NCBI RefSeq assembly: GCF_028826155.1
Contig: NZ_JAQGPN010000005.1
Location: 1-64,000 of the forward strand
Length of the DNA stretch: 64,000 bases
Source: Mesorhizobium shangrilense
GTDB lineage: Bacteria; Pseudomonadota; Alphaproteobacteria; Rhizobiales; Rhizobiaceae
Direction of reading: 5' to 3'
In this document: positions 24,987 to 35,437 of the stretch, one piece after another
Layout of the letters: every line of letters begins with the position of its first letter
Numbering within the stretch: the first letter of the stretch is position 1
Notes under the pieces: generated by a model
What the model was told of the DNA's origin: nothing
Databases searched by the model: none
The model's input: the letters and a program-made list of their open reading frames with translations, nothing else
Translations under genes and position numbers: made by a program

Positions 24987-26681
24987 ATGAGCATACGAGG
25001 CAGGCGGCGGTACAGCGCGCCCCTCAGCGAAATGTGGCGAAGGTCGATACCCGGCCTTGCCGCCGTCGTGACTTTCAGTGTGTTCATCAATGCCCTCCGC
25101 TTTGCGGGCCCGCTTTACCTCATCCAAGTATTCGACCGGGTTATTTCCAGCCGCAGCGTCGAGACCCTCATTGTTCTGACCTTGGCTGCCTTGCTCGCCA
25201 TGGTCACTGGCGGCGTGCTCGAGACCATTCGCCGTCGCATGCTTTCCCGCTGGAGCGTCTGGATCGAGCACCACTTGACGAGCCAATCCGTGAAAGCCGG
25301 GTTGACGGCAGGTGTCGCCAATCCGCCGATCCTGACAAGCATTCAGAAAGTCTCCGGCTTTGTTGAGCGAGGGCTTGCCCCCTGGATGGATGCGGTTTGG
25401 GCTCCGATCTTCTTTTTGTGTGCATATCTCATTCATCCGGTTCTCGGCATCGTCGCGATTGCAGGCGTGACCTTGCTGGTGGGCATGGGCCTGCTCAAGG
25501 AGAAGCTCACGCGAGAACCCCGCCAAGCGCAGTATGAAGCTGCAAGGCAGGCAAATGCGGTACTGGTTTCAGCGGAAAGGAACAAAGACATAGTCGGCGC
25601 GTTCGCAATGGCCGACGCGATCGCCGGGCGCTGGGGCAGGAACCGGCTGGACGGCTTCTTACAGCGGGAACGGCTGAACGCCAGAGGAACGAGCCTTGAT
25701 GCAGCCATCCGCATGCTGCGCCGAGGACTTCATGTAATCCTGCTGGCGACTGGGATATGGCTGTTCCTGAACGACGCGGCAACTCTCGGCGGCGTATTCG
25801 CCGCCCGGCTTTTTGCCAGTTTCGCTTATAGAATGGTTGAAAGGGCGGTTCGAGAGATCCGGAGCTTCAAGGAAGCGCGCGAGGGATACTACAAGATCAA
25901 GGCGGATCTGGCGAAGCCATTCGAGGTGAAGCCGTCGCTGCTTCCTGGAACACCGCAAGGCACCTTGGTTCTTGACGAAGTCACGTTCCGGCACGCCGGA
26001 TCGCGAGACGTATTCAGGAAACTGTCGCTTTCGCTGGAGCCCGGAGAATTGCTGCTGGTCGTAGGGCGTGCAGCCTCCGGCAAGACCACGCTCTCTCGTC
26101 TTCTCATTGGTCTCCTCAAGCCGCGCACCGGCCAGATCCGCTTGGGGGACATGAACATCACCCGCCTGCCGGATCACGTCAGGGCTGAGGTCATCGGCTA
26201 TTTGCCTCAGCATGTCGAACTGTTCGATGGAACCATCGCGGAAAACATCGCGCGGTTCCAACAAACCTCCTTGGATGAAGTGGTTTCAGCAGCGAAAACT
26301 GCCGGGATCCACCAGGTTATCGTCCGTCTGCCCCAAGGCTATGACACGCCGCTTAGTGACGAGATCGGGCTGTCCGGGAGTGAACGGAAACGGATAGCCC
26401 TGGCCAGGGCGCTGTTCCGTGCGCCGCGGCTCATCGTCCTGGACGAGCCGTTCGCCAATCTGGACATTTCCTCGAGACGGGCGCTTGAGTCGGCCGTGGG
26501 GCATATGAAGGATTTGGGATGCTCGGTCGTCATCACCGTGTCCGGACAGTCCAGCCGTCTTGCCGCGCTGGTTGACAGGTCGCTGATCTTGGGTGGCCGA
26601 ACGCCTGAGATCACCAATTACACCGAACGTTCTGATCGCAGCATGCGCCCCGAGAAACCTGCACTGCGGAGTGTAAAGTGA
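24987..26681 (+). CDS. Type I secretion ABC exporter (PrtD-like) with non-canonical ATPase motifs
   Basis: Inner-membrane ABC exporter half-transporter of 564 aa. The membrane domain (about 20-300) resembles PrtD/HlyB-type transporters (FSVFINALRFAGPLYLIQVFDRVISSRSVETL near 30-61) and has no N-terminal C39 peptidase domain. The ATPase domain has Walker A GRAASGKTT (360-368), Q-loop YLPQ (405-408) and Walker B LIVLDEP (482-488). However, the signature is LSGSE (462-466) instead of LSGGQ, and the H-loop histidine is replaced (VVITVSGQ, about 514-521, where VVIT-H-RP is usual). ATP hydrolysis may be slow or need a partner. It starts 12 bases after the SIMIBI gene, and its stop codon overlaps the GTG start of hlyD by 4 bases. 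Confidence 0.87.
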   Translation: MSIRGRRRYSAPLSEMWRRSIPGLAAVVTFSVFINALRFAGPLYLIQVFDRVISSRSVETLIVLTLAALLAMVTGGVLETIRRRMLSRWSVWIEHHLTSQSVKAGLTAGVANPPILTSIQKVSGFVERGLAPWMDAVWAPIFFLCAYLIHPVLGIVAIAGVTLLVGMGLLKEKLTREPRQAQYEAARQANAVLVSAERNKDIVGAFAMADAIAGRWGRNRLDGFLQRERLNARGTSLDAAIRMLRRGLHVILLATGIWLFLNDAATLGGVFAARLFASFAYRMVERAVREIRSFKEAREGYYKIKADLAKPFEVKPSLLPGTPQGTLVLDEVTFRHAGSRDVFRKLSLSLEPGELLLVVGRAASGKTTLSRLLIGLLKPRTGQIRLGDMNITRLPDHVRAEVIGYLPQHVELFDGTIAENIARFQQTSLDEVVSAAKTAGIHQVIVRLPQGYDTPLSDEIGLSGSERKRIALARALFRAPRLIVLDEPFANLDISSRRALESAVGHMKDLGCSVVITVSGQSSRLAALVDRSLILGGRTPEITNYTERSDRSMRPEKPALRSVK

Positions 26682-28007
26682 TCCCGTCGTTCATCCCTGG
26701 CGCTAACCACTCCGGTACTCAGCCAACGGCGGATCCTGCGCCCTTCGGCAGGGGCTTTGTGATCTCCGGTTTCGCGATCGTCGCAGCCTTCTCTGCGCTG
26801 CTGGGCATGTGGCTTGTCTCGGCTCCGATCCAAGGAGCAGTTCTGGCCACGGGGTAATCAACGTAGCGTCAAACGTTAAGACAGTTCAGCACCTCGAAGG
26901 CGGGATCGTTTCGGAGATATTGGTTCAAGAGGGAACTCGCGTGTCGCCAGGCCAAGTGCTGGTGCGATTGCAGAGCACTGCTTCGACGGCCGCTGCAAAT
27001 GAAATCAAGGCGCAGTGGTACGAAGCCAAGGCCACCGAGGCTCGCTTGCTCGCGGAAAGAGACGGAAAGGACTCGATCGAAGTTCCCTCGGAATTAAGCG
27101 GCCAAGACAGTTTGGCAGTCGATGCCATTTCCGGACAGGAAAGCATCTTTCGGTCACGTCAGAACCTCTTCAGAGAGAGACTATCCCTGCTGCAGCAATC
27201 GACTGGAAGCTTGGCCAAGGAAATCGAGGGCTTTGAGGGGCAAGTCGTCGCCGCTACTCGGAAACTCGAGCTTATCGAGGAGCAACTGAGTGATGTCCGT
27301 GACCTCTACGGCAAGAAGTTGGTGGTGAGGTCACGCCTCATAGATCTGGAGAGAGAAAAGGCAGACGTGAAAGGTGCCTTAAGCGGATATGTAGCGTCGA
27401 TCGGATCTACGAAGCAAAAGATGGAGGAGACAAAATTCAAGATCGCTGAGCTTACCGCGTCCACAGCGGCCGAGATTGTCGAACAACTCAGAGAAGCACG
27501 CGCCAAAATATATGAATACGCTCAGCGGATGGCCGCTGCTGAGGACGTGAACACGCGTACCGAAATTCGTGCTCCCATCGGAGGCACCATAGTGGGGCTC
27601 AAGGTCCACACAAACGGCGGTGTCATTGCAGCAGGAGAGCCGCTCATGGACATCGTCCCCAAGATGATAATCTGGTGGTTGTAGCAAACGTTGACCCCCT
27701 CGACATCGATCAAGTCAGAGTTGGACTGCACGCGACGGTTTGGCTTAGCGCCATAAACAGACGCTATCAACAACCCATGAGCGGTGACGTCCGCACCCTT
27801 TCTGCGGATCGCCTCATAGACCCTCGGACTGGACTGGCATTCTATTCAGCGCGAATTGTCCTGAGGCCGGAGTCTTTGAAAACGGCTGGTGTCGGATTGC
27901 AAGCCGGCATGAGCACGCAGGTCATGATCGAAACCGGAGCGAGATCGGCTTGGGAGTATCTCAGCGCTCCCGTCTACGCGGCCATGGGTCGTGCTCTTCG
28001 TGAATAA
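26678..28007 (+). pseudogene. HlyD-family membrane-fusion protein gene with two frameshifts
   Basis: Periplasmic adaptor of the type I exporter, broken in this sequence. A first segment from GTG 26678 encodes a membrane anchor and ends ...GAVLATG at a stop (26854-26856). The second carries INVASNVKTVQHLEGGIVSEI, the lipoyl half-motif and a long coiled coil, ending PKMIIWWL. The third resumes at VVVANVDPLDIDQVRVGLHATVWL and runs to 28007. Adding one G at 26851-26854 and one G at about 27663 restores a single PrtE/HlyD-like protein of about 443 aa. Both lesions are single-base losses beside G residues, so assembly error or true decay are both possible. The gene is translationally coupled to the ABC gene. 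Confidence 0.85.
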
Positions 28008-28060
28008 CCGCCGGTGTCGGGTGCATACCAGGGGATAAAGCGGCGACGCCCAAAGGATGT

Positions 28061-28080
28061 CCCGGTATTGCCGGGTTTCT
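28061..28080 (+). terminator. Weak hairpin after hlyD
   Basis: CCCGG (28061-28065) and CCGGG (28071-28075) around TATTG, followed by TTTCT. The stem is short, so this is at most a leaky terminator between hlyD and the next ATP-grasp gene. The rest of the 150-base gap shows no small ORF with a convincing ribosome binding site. Confidence 0.3.
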
Positions 28081-28156
28081 CTCCCTCCCCGGGAGAAAAT
28101 TGAATGCGCAGGTGCAGGCATGCGAGGACCCTGACTCACGACAAAAGAGGATCTCC

Positions 28157-29523
28157 ATGAGGGAATGTATTCTCATAGACGAGACCAAAGGAGTGGGTTC
28201 TCAAGAGACCCGCGAAACCTGCTTGGCGCCTGCTCCAATGTGGTCGCCGCGATCGACTGGGCTTTTTGCTATCGGATCCTCGGTTCACGCGCAGTTGATC
28301 AAGCATGCTGCGTTCGTTCGGAACCTGCACGTAGAACGCATCTCAGTTAAGGCCTATCGCGTCTCTGATTCGCATCGCGTTGTCAGCTTCTGGGGCCCGA
28401 TACCCGATACCACTTCGCTCGTTGCACGCCGAGTTGCGAATTCGAAAAACGTCACGAAACAGGTGCTCCAAGGTGCTGGACTGAACGTGCCAAACGGAAG
28501 TGTTTTCGACCAGGATCAGGAAGACAGGGCCTGGACGTTTGTTACAGAGATTGGCGGTCCGGTTGTCGTAAAGCCAACTCATGGAAGTGGAGGACGCGGG
28601 GTTACGTCGAACATCCAGGACCGGGACCATTTCTCCTTGGCATGGAAGGTCGCGCGCAGCGCCAAACGAAAGCCGGTCATCGTAGAGCAACATATTAGTG
28701 GCAATGACTTTCGGCTGTTCGTCATTGGAGACCATCTCCGCGCGGCAATCCAGCGCGTGCCGGCCTATGTTGAGGGGGACGGTCAGACGTCGATCGCGGG
28801 GCTCGTAGAAAAAAAGAACCAAGCCCGCAAAGCTATCCCTTACGTCGGCGCCAAGCCGATAAAATTCACCCCGGCGATATTGCACAACCTCGAAGCTCGA
28901 GGACTAAGTACAGACAGTGTCCTGACCTCGGGTGAACGGCTGTACCTCCACCTGGTCGCAAATATCGGTGGCGGCGGCGAGAGCATCGACGTCACTGGAA
29001 CCGTCCACCCCGACTTCGCCGATATTGCAGTGCGCGCCCGCAAGGCGTTGCCCTCAGCGATCCATTGTGGGGTCGACTTGCTGGCTGAGGATATTACACG
29101 GTCGCCAGGTGAGCAACGATGGGCCATCTGCGAGGTCAACTCGGTACCTGATATCGCGATGCACCACTTTCCGATCTCCGGTACGCCGAGGGACGTAGCT
29201 GGCGAGCTGATCGAGCATCTGTTCCCTGGGAATCGGCTGATGGAGGAGCGCCTCTGGAGAAAGGTGCGCGTCGAGGTTGTCGGCCAGGTCACAAATGTAG
29301 GCTTCAGGCAATGGTTTCGCCGAACAGCGCGCCTACGCGGGCTCACAGGGTGGGTACGGAACGTGGCCGAGGATAAACTGGAGGCGGTCATATGCGGCCC
29401 GCCCGGGCGGTAGAGAACGCCATCATGCTGTGCCGAAGCGGACCCAGACGCGCCAATCCCAGCGCGCTGACGGTCTCTGGGTTTGACGGTGCTATCTCGC
29501 GGAAATTCACGATCAAGACCTAG
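28157..29523 (+). CDS. CphA-type ATP-grasp ligase fused to an acylphosphatase domain (3' frameshift)
   Basis: Residues about 85-360 are a CphA-like ATP-grasp domain: VVVKPTHGSGGRGVTSNI (136-153), VIVEQHISGNDFRLFVIGD (174-192), SIDVTGTVHPDF (276-287), HCGVDLLAEDI (303-313) and ICEVNSVPDIAMHHFP (324-339). Residues 370 onward form an acylphosphatase domain: VEVVGQVTNVGFRQW with catalytic Arg384 and GWVRN with Asn402. The frame stops at 29413 after 418 aa, in mid-domain. Adding one G in the run 29405-29407 continues it as AVENAIMLCRSGP...FTIKT to 29523, completing the domain. ATP-grasp ligases work through acyl phosphates, which acylphosphatases hydrolyse, so the fusion could edit or reset intermediates; that is inference. 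AGAGGA precedes the ATG at 28157; an alternative TTG lies at 28100. Confidence 0.83.
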
Positions 29524-29685
29524 AAACGAGCATAGAATGCCCCTTCTTCCACAGTCGGACCAGTCTCGCCGGGAGGTGAAAACGTAGGGGGTTCGTTCCC
29601 TGCCTGAACCAACTCACCCCCCTCATCAGCGTCGCGTCTTCCATCAGCTCCTCGCGGCCGTTGCGGTGGCGGGGGATGGGCCCTT

Positions 29686-29886
29686 CGCCGGATGGGGCAG
29701 GACGCGGTTACGTGCATCCGGCACAACGTCACCATCGACCAGTTGGGCGACTGTCGCGAGAGGCACGCTGACCGACACCTAAAGCCTGCAGAGGAGATGC
29801 ATCGGCTGTTCGCGCGGTATCCAAAAGCTCTCGCGCGCCAGCGCAAGGTGCGACCGCTTCCGCGCGCAGGGCGACCAAGCTTTTGA
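29686..29886 (+). pseudogene. dnaE2: Fragment of error-prone DNA polymerase DnaE2
   Basis: The frame reads QDAVTCIRHNVTIDQLG, ADRHLKPAEEMHRLFARYPK and ALAR, which matches the PHP-to-polymerase linker of DnaE2 (LQDVVTCIR...TID...ERHLKP-x-EM-x-RLF-x-x-P-x-ALAR). Only about 60 of roughly 1100 residues remain. The flanks 29524-29685 and 29887-29924 hold nothing else recognisable. Confidence 0.72.
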
Positions 29887-29924
29887 TGGCTCCAATGCAG
29901 ATACTTGGCTATAGGCTGAAAAAC

Positions 29925-31271
<1,347 letters not shown>

Positions 31272-31400
31272 TCGCGCGCTCGGCAACCGTCGCCTCGTCC
31301 TTGCCCTGAGCCGGTGGGTATGCTGGAAGTATCCGAAGCGGCGAGCCAAGCGCAGGCGCAGGATGGCGCGGCTCGCGAACCGGCCGCTCTACGGCGTCTG

Positions 31401-32214
31401 TTACCAGACAGCGGGCTTGGCGATGTTCTCGATCATCCGGCCTTCGCAGGTCATGCGCGGCTCCTCCTCCCACGGGACGCTCGCCCGGTGAACCCGGAGA
31501 TGCGACTGGACCAGATCGCGGCGCTGCTGGCGTACCACAGCAACGTCAACACAGCCGATGTCGCGGCCGGGCTGAACAGGCCCATCGACGATGCTGCAGC
31601 GGGACATCAGGCCTTCTATGACATCTACGACCAGCAGGCCAAGGCGATGGATCCATCGCCTGCGAATACCGGACTGTTCTTCATCCGAGGACGTCCCGGC
31701 GCGCCGTTCGCGGTCATCGCCCCGGGCGGCGGTTTCTCCTACGTGGGCTCCGTGCACGAGGGCTTTCCCTAAGCGGAAGCCATAAGTAGGGCTGACTATA
31801 ACGCCTTCGTGCTGCGTTATCGCGTTGGAGCCGCCGGCGCTCCGGCGACGCGGGACCTGGCGGCGGCCGTGTCCTGGATCATCCGCCATGCGGACGAGCT
31901 TGACGTGGATCCCGTAGGCTATTCGCTTTGGGGAAGTTCGGCTGGTGCTCGCATGGCAGCGTCCCTTGCTCCCATGGTGTGTCAATTTCGACGGAGACAA
32001 CGTGTCGCCACCTTCGACCGTGGTCATGGCCTAAACGGGCCATTCAGACATCTCGACCCGGGAGCCGCCTACCTTCGTTGTCGTCGGCGAGCGGGATGGC
32101 ATCGCACCTCCCGCTGCCATGGAGCGCCGAGTGGCCGCGCTCAGGCGTCAGGGCACGCCAGTCGAGTATCACGTCTACCCGGGAAAGGGATGGCAATATC
32201 GCTCTGCAGGTAGG
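31401..32214 (+). pseudogene. Alpha/beta hydrolase (acetyl-esterase-like) gene, multiply broken
   Basis: Recognisable in order: VLDHPAFAGHARLLLPRD, QAFYDIYDQQAKAMDPSP, NTGLFFIRGRPGAPFAVIAP, GGGFSYVGSVHEGFP, a TAA stop (31770-31772), AEAISRADYNAFVLRYRVG, the GxSxG elbow GYSLWGSSAGARMAASLAP, a frameshift near 31980, STVVMA, a second TAA (32032-32034), TGHSDISTREPPTFVVVGERDG and VEYHVYPGKG. Both stops stand where the family has a Tyr codon, so TAT/TAC to TAA changes are the simplest explanation. The catalytic His region is lost. Confidence 0.75.
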
Positions 32215-32249
32215 CCGCCAGCGCCGACTGAGCGAGTGGCAAGTCAGCT

Positions 32250-32582
32250 TCAAGGCTTCGGCTGCGCATGCCTTGACGACCGACATGAAGGCGCAAACTT
32301 GACAGCGTGTGGCTGCTAGCAGCTTCATGACAGTGAACACGTCGGGTTGAGCAAGCGGGCGACCCCGAAAGCTGCCGCGCTCGAGACTGAATCAAAGCCA
32401 GCGGATTTCCCAGGATAGCAAGCACAGCCGCGGACGCCATATCGCACAGCGTGCGAGATGACGGCCACCACATTCGGGCCCGGTGAGCAGGCAGCGATAC
32501 CAATCAGGGTTTCAAATCCAATGATTGTTTCGGTCGTGATGCTTTCCACCTGCAGCGGAGTCGCCGCTCCCTGAACATGCAA
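32250..32582 (-). pseudogene. LysE/RhtB-type amino-acid exporter, decayed N-terminal part
   Basis: The minus strand reads GFETLIGIAACSPGPNVVAV, then ISHAVRYGVRG, the classic LysE start (x-PGPN...SHA-x-R-x-G-x-RG). In a shifted frame come AVLAILGNPLA and, further on, VFTVMKLLAAT. At least two frameshifts separate these pieces, and the rest of the roughly 200-aa transporter is absent. Confidence 0.6.
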
Positions 32583-32746
32583 CGACGTTTCGGGGATTTG
32601 CTCACAAGTGCAGCTGGCAGGTCAGCTCATCCGTCCCGGCTGCTTCGGGCTCATGCAGCCATCGCCTAAGCTGAGGGCCTCCAAGGGTCGACCAACCCGA
32701 TTATCTCGAGCCTCTCCGCTGCACGAGCCCGCAATAAGACATGTGA

Positions 32747-32817
32747 AACGATCGGTAGAAAACGCTTGATGACGCGAGGGTTCTCGCTTATAGCGTTCTT
32801 GAACGATCGGTACAAAA
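32747..32817 (+). promoter_or_regulatory. SDR promoter flanked by two AACGATCGGTA operators
   Basis: AACGATCGGTAGAAAA (32747-32762) and AACGATCGGTACAAAA (32802-32817) are near-identical direct repeats 55 bases apart. Between them TTGATG (32766-32771) and TATAGC (32789-32794), 17 bases apart, form a sigma-70-like promoter. The sites match the AACGATCGGT type often bound by TetR-family regulators, and a TetR gene lies downstream. Repression by blocking both sides of the promoter is inferred. Confidence 0.62.
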
Positions 32818-32827
32818 AGGTGGAATC

Positions 32828-33565
32828 ATGCCGTTTAGGGGTAAGGTCGCCCTCGTCACTGGGGGCTCGCGCGGCATCGGAGCTGCGGTCGTTCGACGTC
32901 TCGCACGGGAAGGGGCTGATGTTGCCTTTACCTACGCCGCTTCCGATCAAGCTGCAAAGGACCTCACCCGTGAACTTGAAGTCCAGGGCGGCAGGATTTT
33001 GAGCATCAAGGCAGACAGCCGTGACCCGGGCGCAGTGCGCAGGGCCGTTGATCAAGTGGCCCGCGAGTTGGGCCGTCTGGATATTCTCATCAACAGCGCC
33101 GGCATATTTTACGCTGGTCCGGTCGAGGACGCTTCGCTCCAGGAGATTGACGACACGTTGGCAATCCATACGCGTGCCGTCTTCGTGGCCTCGCAGGCTG
33201 CGCTTGCGCATATGGGCTCTGGTGGACGCATTATCTCGATCGGCTCCTGCTTCGCTCAGCGGGTCCCCTACGGGGGCGTGACCCTCTATGCGATGAGCAA
33301 GTCCGCGCTCATCGGTTTCACCAAAGGCCTGGCGCGCGAGGTGGGCGAGCGCGGCATCACGGTCAACATTGTCGATCCCGGTTCGACCGACACGGATATG
33401 AACCCCGCCGACGGGCCTACAGTCGAAGCCGAACTGGAGTTGATGGCGGTCAAGCGCTACGCCAGGCCCGAGGAGATCGCTGCCGCAGTCCGATATCTCG
33501 CGGGGGCGGAGAGCCAGTTCATCACCGGAGCCTCCCTGGCCATCGACGGGGGATTCACCGCGTAG
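32828..33565 (+). CDS. Short-chain dehydrogenase/reductase (SDR, FabG-like)
   Basis: Predicted NAD(P)H-dependent oxidoreductase of 245 aa, classical SDR. The cofactor-binding TGGSRGIG lies at residues 11-18, the NSAG structural motif near 89-92, the catalytic Ser in SIGS, and YAMSK supplies the Tyr-x3-Lys pair. The C-terminus FITGASLAIDGGFTA is standard. AAGGTGG precedes the ATG. The gene sits directly behind the double-operator promoter and ahead of a TetR gene, so it is probably induced by a small reactive or aromatic compound. The substrate cannot be assigned. Confidence 0.9.
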   Translation: MPFRGKVALVTGGSRGIGAAVVRRLAREGADVAFTYAASDQAAKDLTRELEVQGGRILSIKADSRDPGAVRRAVDQVARELGRLDILINSAGIFYAGPVEDASLQEIDDTLAIHTRAVFVASQAALAHMGSGGRIISIGSCFAQRVPYGGVTLYAMSKSALIGFTKGLAREVGERGITVNIVDPGSTDTDMNPADGPTVEAELELMAVKRYARPEEIAAAVRYLAGAESQFITGASLAIDGGFTA

Positions 33566-33727
33566 TGCCGCTGCGGCAGGACTCTGGAGCCATCCGCAGT
33601 TCCTGCCGCGTCCAAGCTTACGGCCAAGACTGTAGGTGGAGCCCGAAACGGGCCTGTCGTAAGAAGGAAAAAGGTGCAGATGGGGCGAAGTTACTCTTTT
33701 AACGTTGGGGCTGCGGGTGATTGAAGA

Positions 33728-34357
33728 ATGAGCGCTGGCAACAAGCAGAAGAGATCTGAATCTTCGCCAATCGGGCGTCCGAGGGGCTTTGACAGAGATG
33801 CGGCCTTGCTTGCAGCCATGCGAACCTTCTGGAAACAAGGCTACGAGGGCACATCAATTCAGGATCTCGTTACCGCCATGGGCGTCAACAAGCCGAGCCT
33901 GTATTCAACTTTCGGCTGCAAGGAGGAGGTTTTCCGGGAAGCTGTCGAACTTTACGACCGTCTCGAAGGACGAGCAACGACACAGAGCCTCGCTGAAGCG
34001 GCGACCGCTCGCGAAGCGGTTGAGACCATGCTGCGAGCTAACGCTCGCGCTTACGCCGTGTCCAAGGGTCCCCGGGGCTGCATGATCGTCTTGTCCTCTT
34101 TGCTCGGCGCTCCCGAGAATGAGGGGGTACGCGCGTTCCTTGCCAAGAACCGACTAGACGGAGAAATGGCGCTGAGGGCTCGTCTTGCACGTGGCGTCGC
34201 GGAAGGTGATTTGGGGCCTTCCGCTGACCTCGACAGCTTGGCGTCCTTCTACACGACGGTATTGGAGGGATTGTCGATCCAGGCTCGGGATGGGGCGTCC
34301 GAACAGAAGCTCAATATGGTCATCAATGTCGCAATGCTTGCCTGGCCCGCAGACTGA
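33728..34357 (+). CDS. TetR/AcrR family transcriptional regulator
   Basis: Predicted repressor of 209 aa. The N-terminal TetR HTH (about residues 18-63) reads FDRDAALLAAMRTFWKQGYE, then GTSIQDLVTAMGVNKPSLYSTFG, with KEEVFREAV closing the domain. The variable C-terminal ligand domain includes GCMIVLSSLL and a TetR_C-type end. It is the likely owner of the AACGATCGGTA sites in front of the upstream SDR gene. Spacing from the SDR stop is 162 bases, so it may have its own promoter; none was clear. Confidence 0.88.
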   Translation: MSAGNKQKRSESSPIGRPRGFDRDAALLAAMRTFWKQGYEGTSIQDLVTAMGVNKPSLYSTFGCKEEVFREAVELYDRLEGRATTQSLAEAATAREAVETMLRANARAYAVSKGPRGCMIVLSSLLGAPENEGVRAFLAKNRLDGEMALRARLARGVAEGDLGPSADLDSLASFYTTVLEGLSIQARDGASEQKLNMVINVAMLAWPAD

Positions 34358-34514
34358 CGCCGAGCGGCCCAGCATGCGAGAGCGAAATGCTCTTCGCTTC
34401 TGGCGGAGGTGCGTCGCCTGGGGACAGTCTGCCCTACAGCCCTGGCAGGCGTTCTTGCGGCCCGCCATCGTCTTGACGAAACCCGAAGCAGACGGATGGA
34501 AAGGAACACACGCT

Positions 34515-35147
34515 ATGGCGACTATCGAGGTATTGTTCTTTGACGTTTTGGGAACGGTCGTCGATTGGCGGGGCAGTATTGCGGACGAGGTCCAAGCATT
34601 TCTGAAGCGTCATGACCTGCGGAACATCGATGCCCATAGCTTCGCGGATGCGTGGGTCGGAAATTATGATGCCGCAATCGAACCGATCCGCTCCGGCAAA
34701 CGGGCCTTCACCTCTCTCGACATCATAAATATGGAGAACCTGAAGGCCTGTCTGACGCAGTTCGATCTAACGCCGACGCAGTTTGCATGCAGTGAACTGG
34801 AAGCACTGAACCTTGCATGGCACAAGCTGCGGCCCTGGCCGGATTCGGTTGAGGGCATCGCCCAGCTAAAGCAACATTTCATCGTTGCCCCTTTATCCGA
34901 CGGAAACACCAAGCTGTTGGTCGATATGGCCAAACACGCGCGCTTGCCGTGGGATATGGTTTTCGGCGCAGACGTTTCCCAATCCTATAAGCCTACGCCT
35001 CGAGCCTATCTCCATGCCTGTGAACTGTTGGATGTGCCTCCGCAACGCGTCATGCTGGTCGCCGCGCATGGCTACGATCTGGATGCTGCGCGTTCATGTG
35101 GACTTAAGACGGCTATGTCCTTCGCGAGCACGCATCTGATCCATTAA
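34515..35147 (+). CDS. Type II haloacid dehalogenase-like HAD hydrolase, C-terminus short
   Basis: 210-aa HAD-superfamily protein. The nucleophile motif FFDVLGTVVDWRG (Asp near residue 8), motif II PLSDGNT, the Lys in SYKPTPRAY and the VAAHGYDLDAARSCGLKTAM segment place it in the L-2-haloacid dehalogenase branch. Family members are about 225-240 aa and continue past this last segment with a short tail; here the frame departs after KTAMS and stops, so 20-30 residues appear lost. AAGGA lies upstream of the ATG at 34515; the frame is open further upstream without similarity. It may be inactive, like its decayed neighbours. Confidence 0.78.
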   Translation: MATIEVLFFDVLGTVVDWRGSIADEVQAFLKRHDLRNIDAHSFADAWVGNYDAAIEPIRSGKRAFTSLDIINMENLKACLTQFDLTPTQFACSELEALNLAWHKLRPWPDSVEGIAQLKQHFIVAPLSDGNTKLLVDMAKHARLPWDMVFGADVSQSYKPTPRAYLHACELLDVPPQRVMLVAAHGYDLDAARSCGLKTAMSFASTHLIH

Positions 35148-35437
35148 TGGCGGCAAACGCGGAGCTACCTGAAAAATGGGACTGCTGCGATAGCAATCTG
35201 ACCGAACTGGCAACGGTTCTAGCCAAGGCCACCTGAGGGATGGTGGGCTTCCCGGCGTCGTCGTGCGGAACGGTCCCGATAAGCTGGCGCCACCTCGCCA
35301 AAAGCGGCTTTCCAGACGGATGCTCCAACAGTCTCACGGTCGCTTGAATAGTTCCGAACGGGGCGGGAGCGGTCCTGGCTCAGCGGCGGCCCATGGCCCG
35401 TCAAGCTGCCTGTTCTTCAGGTTGCCCGCAGCGCTCT

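Noticed and set aside
26678..28007. Programmed frameshifting in hlyD
   Set aside because: Two shifts at unrelated sites with no slippery heptamer or downstream pseudoknot; similar single-G losses in unrelated neighbours favour decay or sequence error.
31770..32034. Recoding of TAA as Tyr in the esterase relic
   Set aside because: Other genes in the window end normally at TAA, and this gene also has a frameshift and missing parts; decay is simpler.
32666..33838. Minus-strand 390-codon frame over the SDR gene
   Set aside because: It is antisense to a complete SDR with intact catalytic motifs and promoter, and has no recognisable domain.
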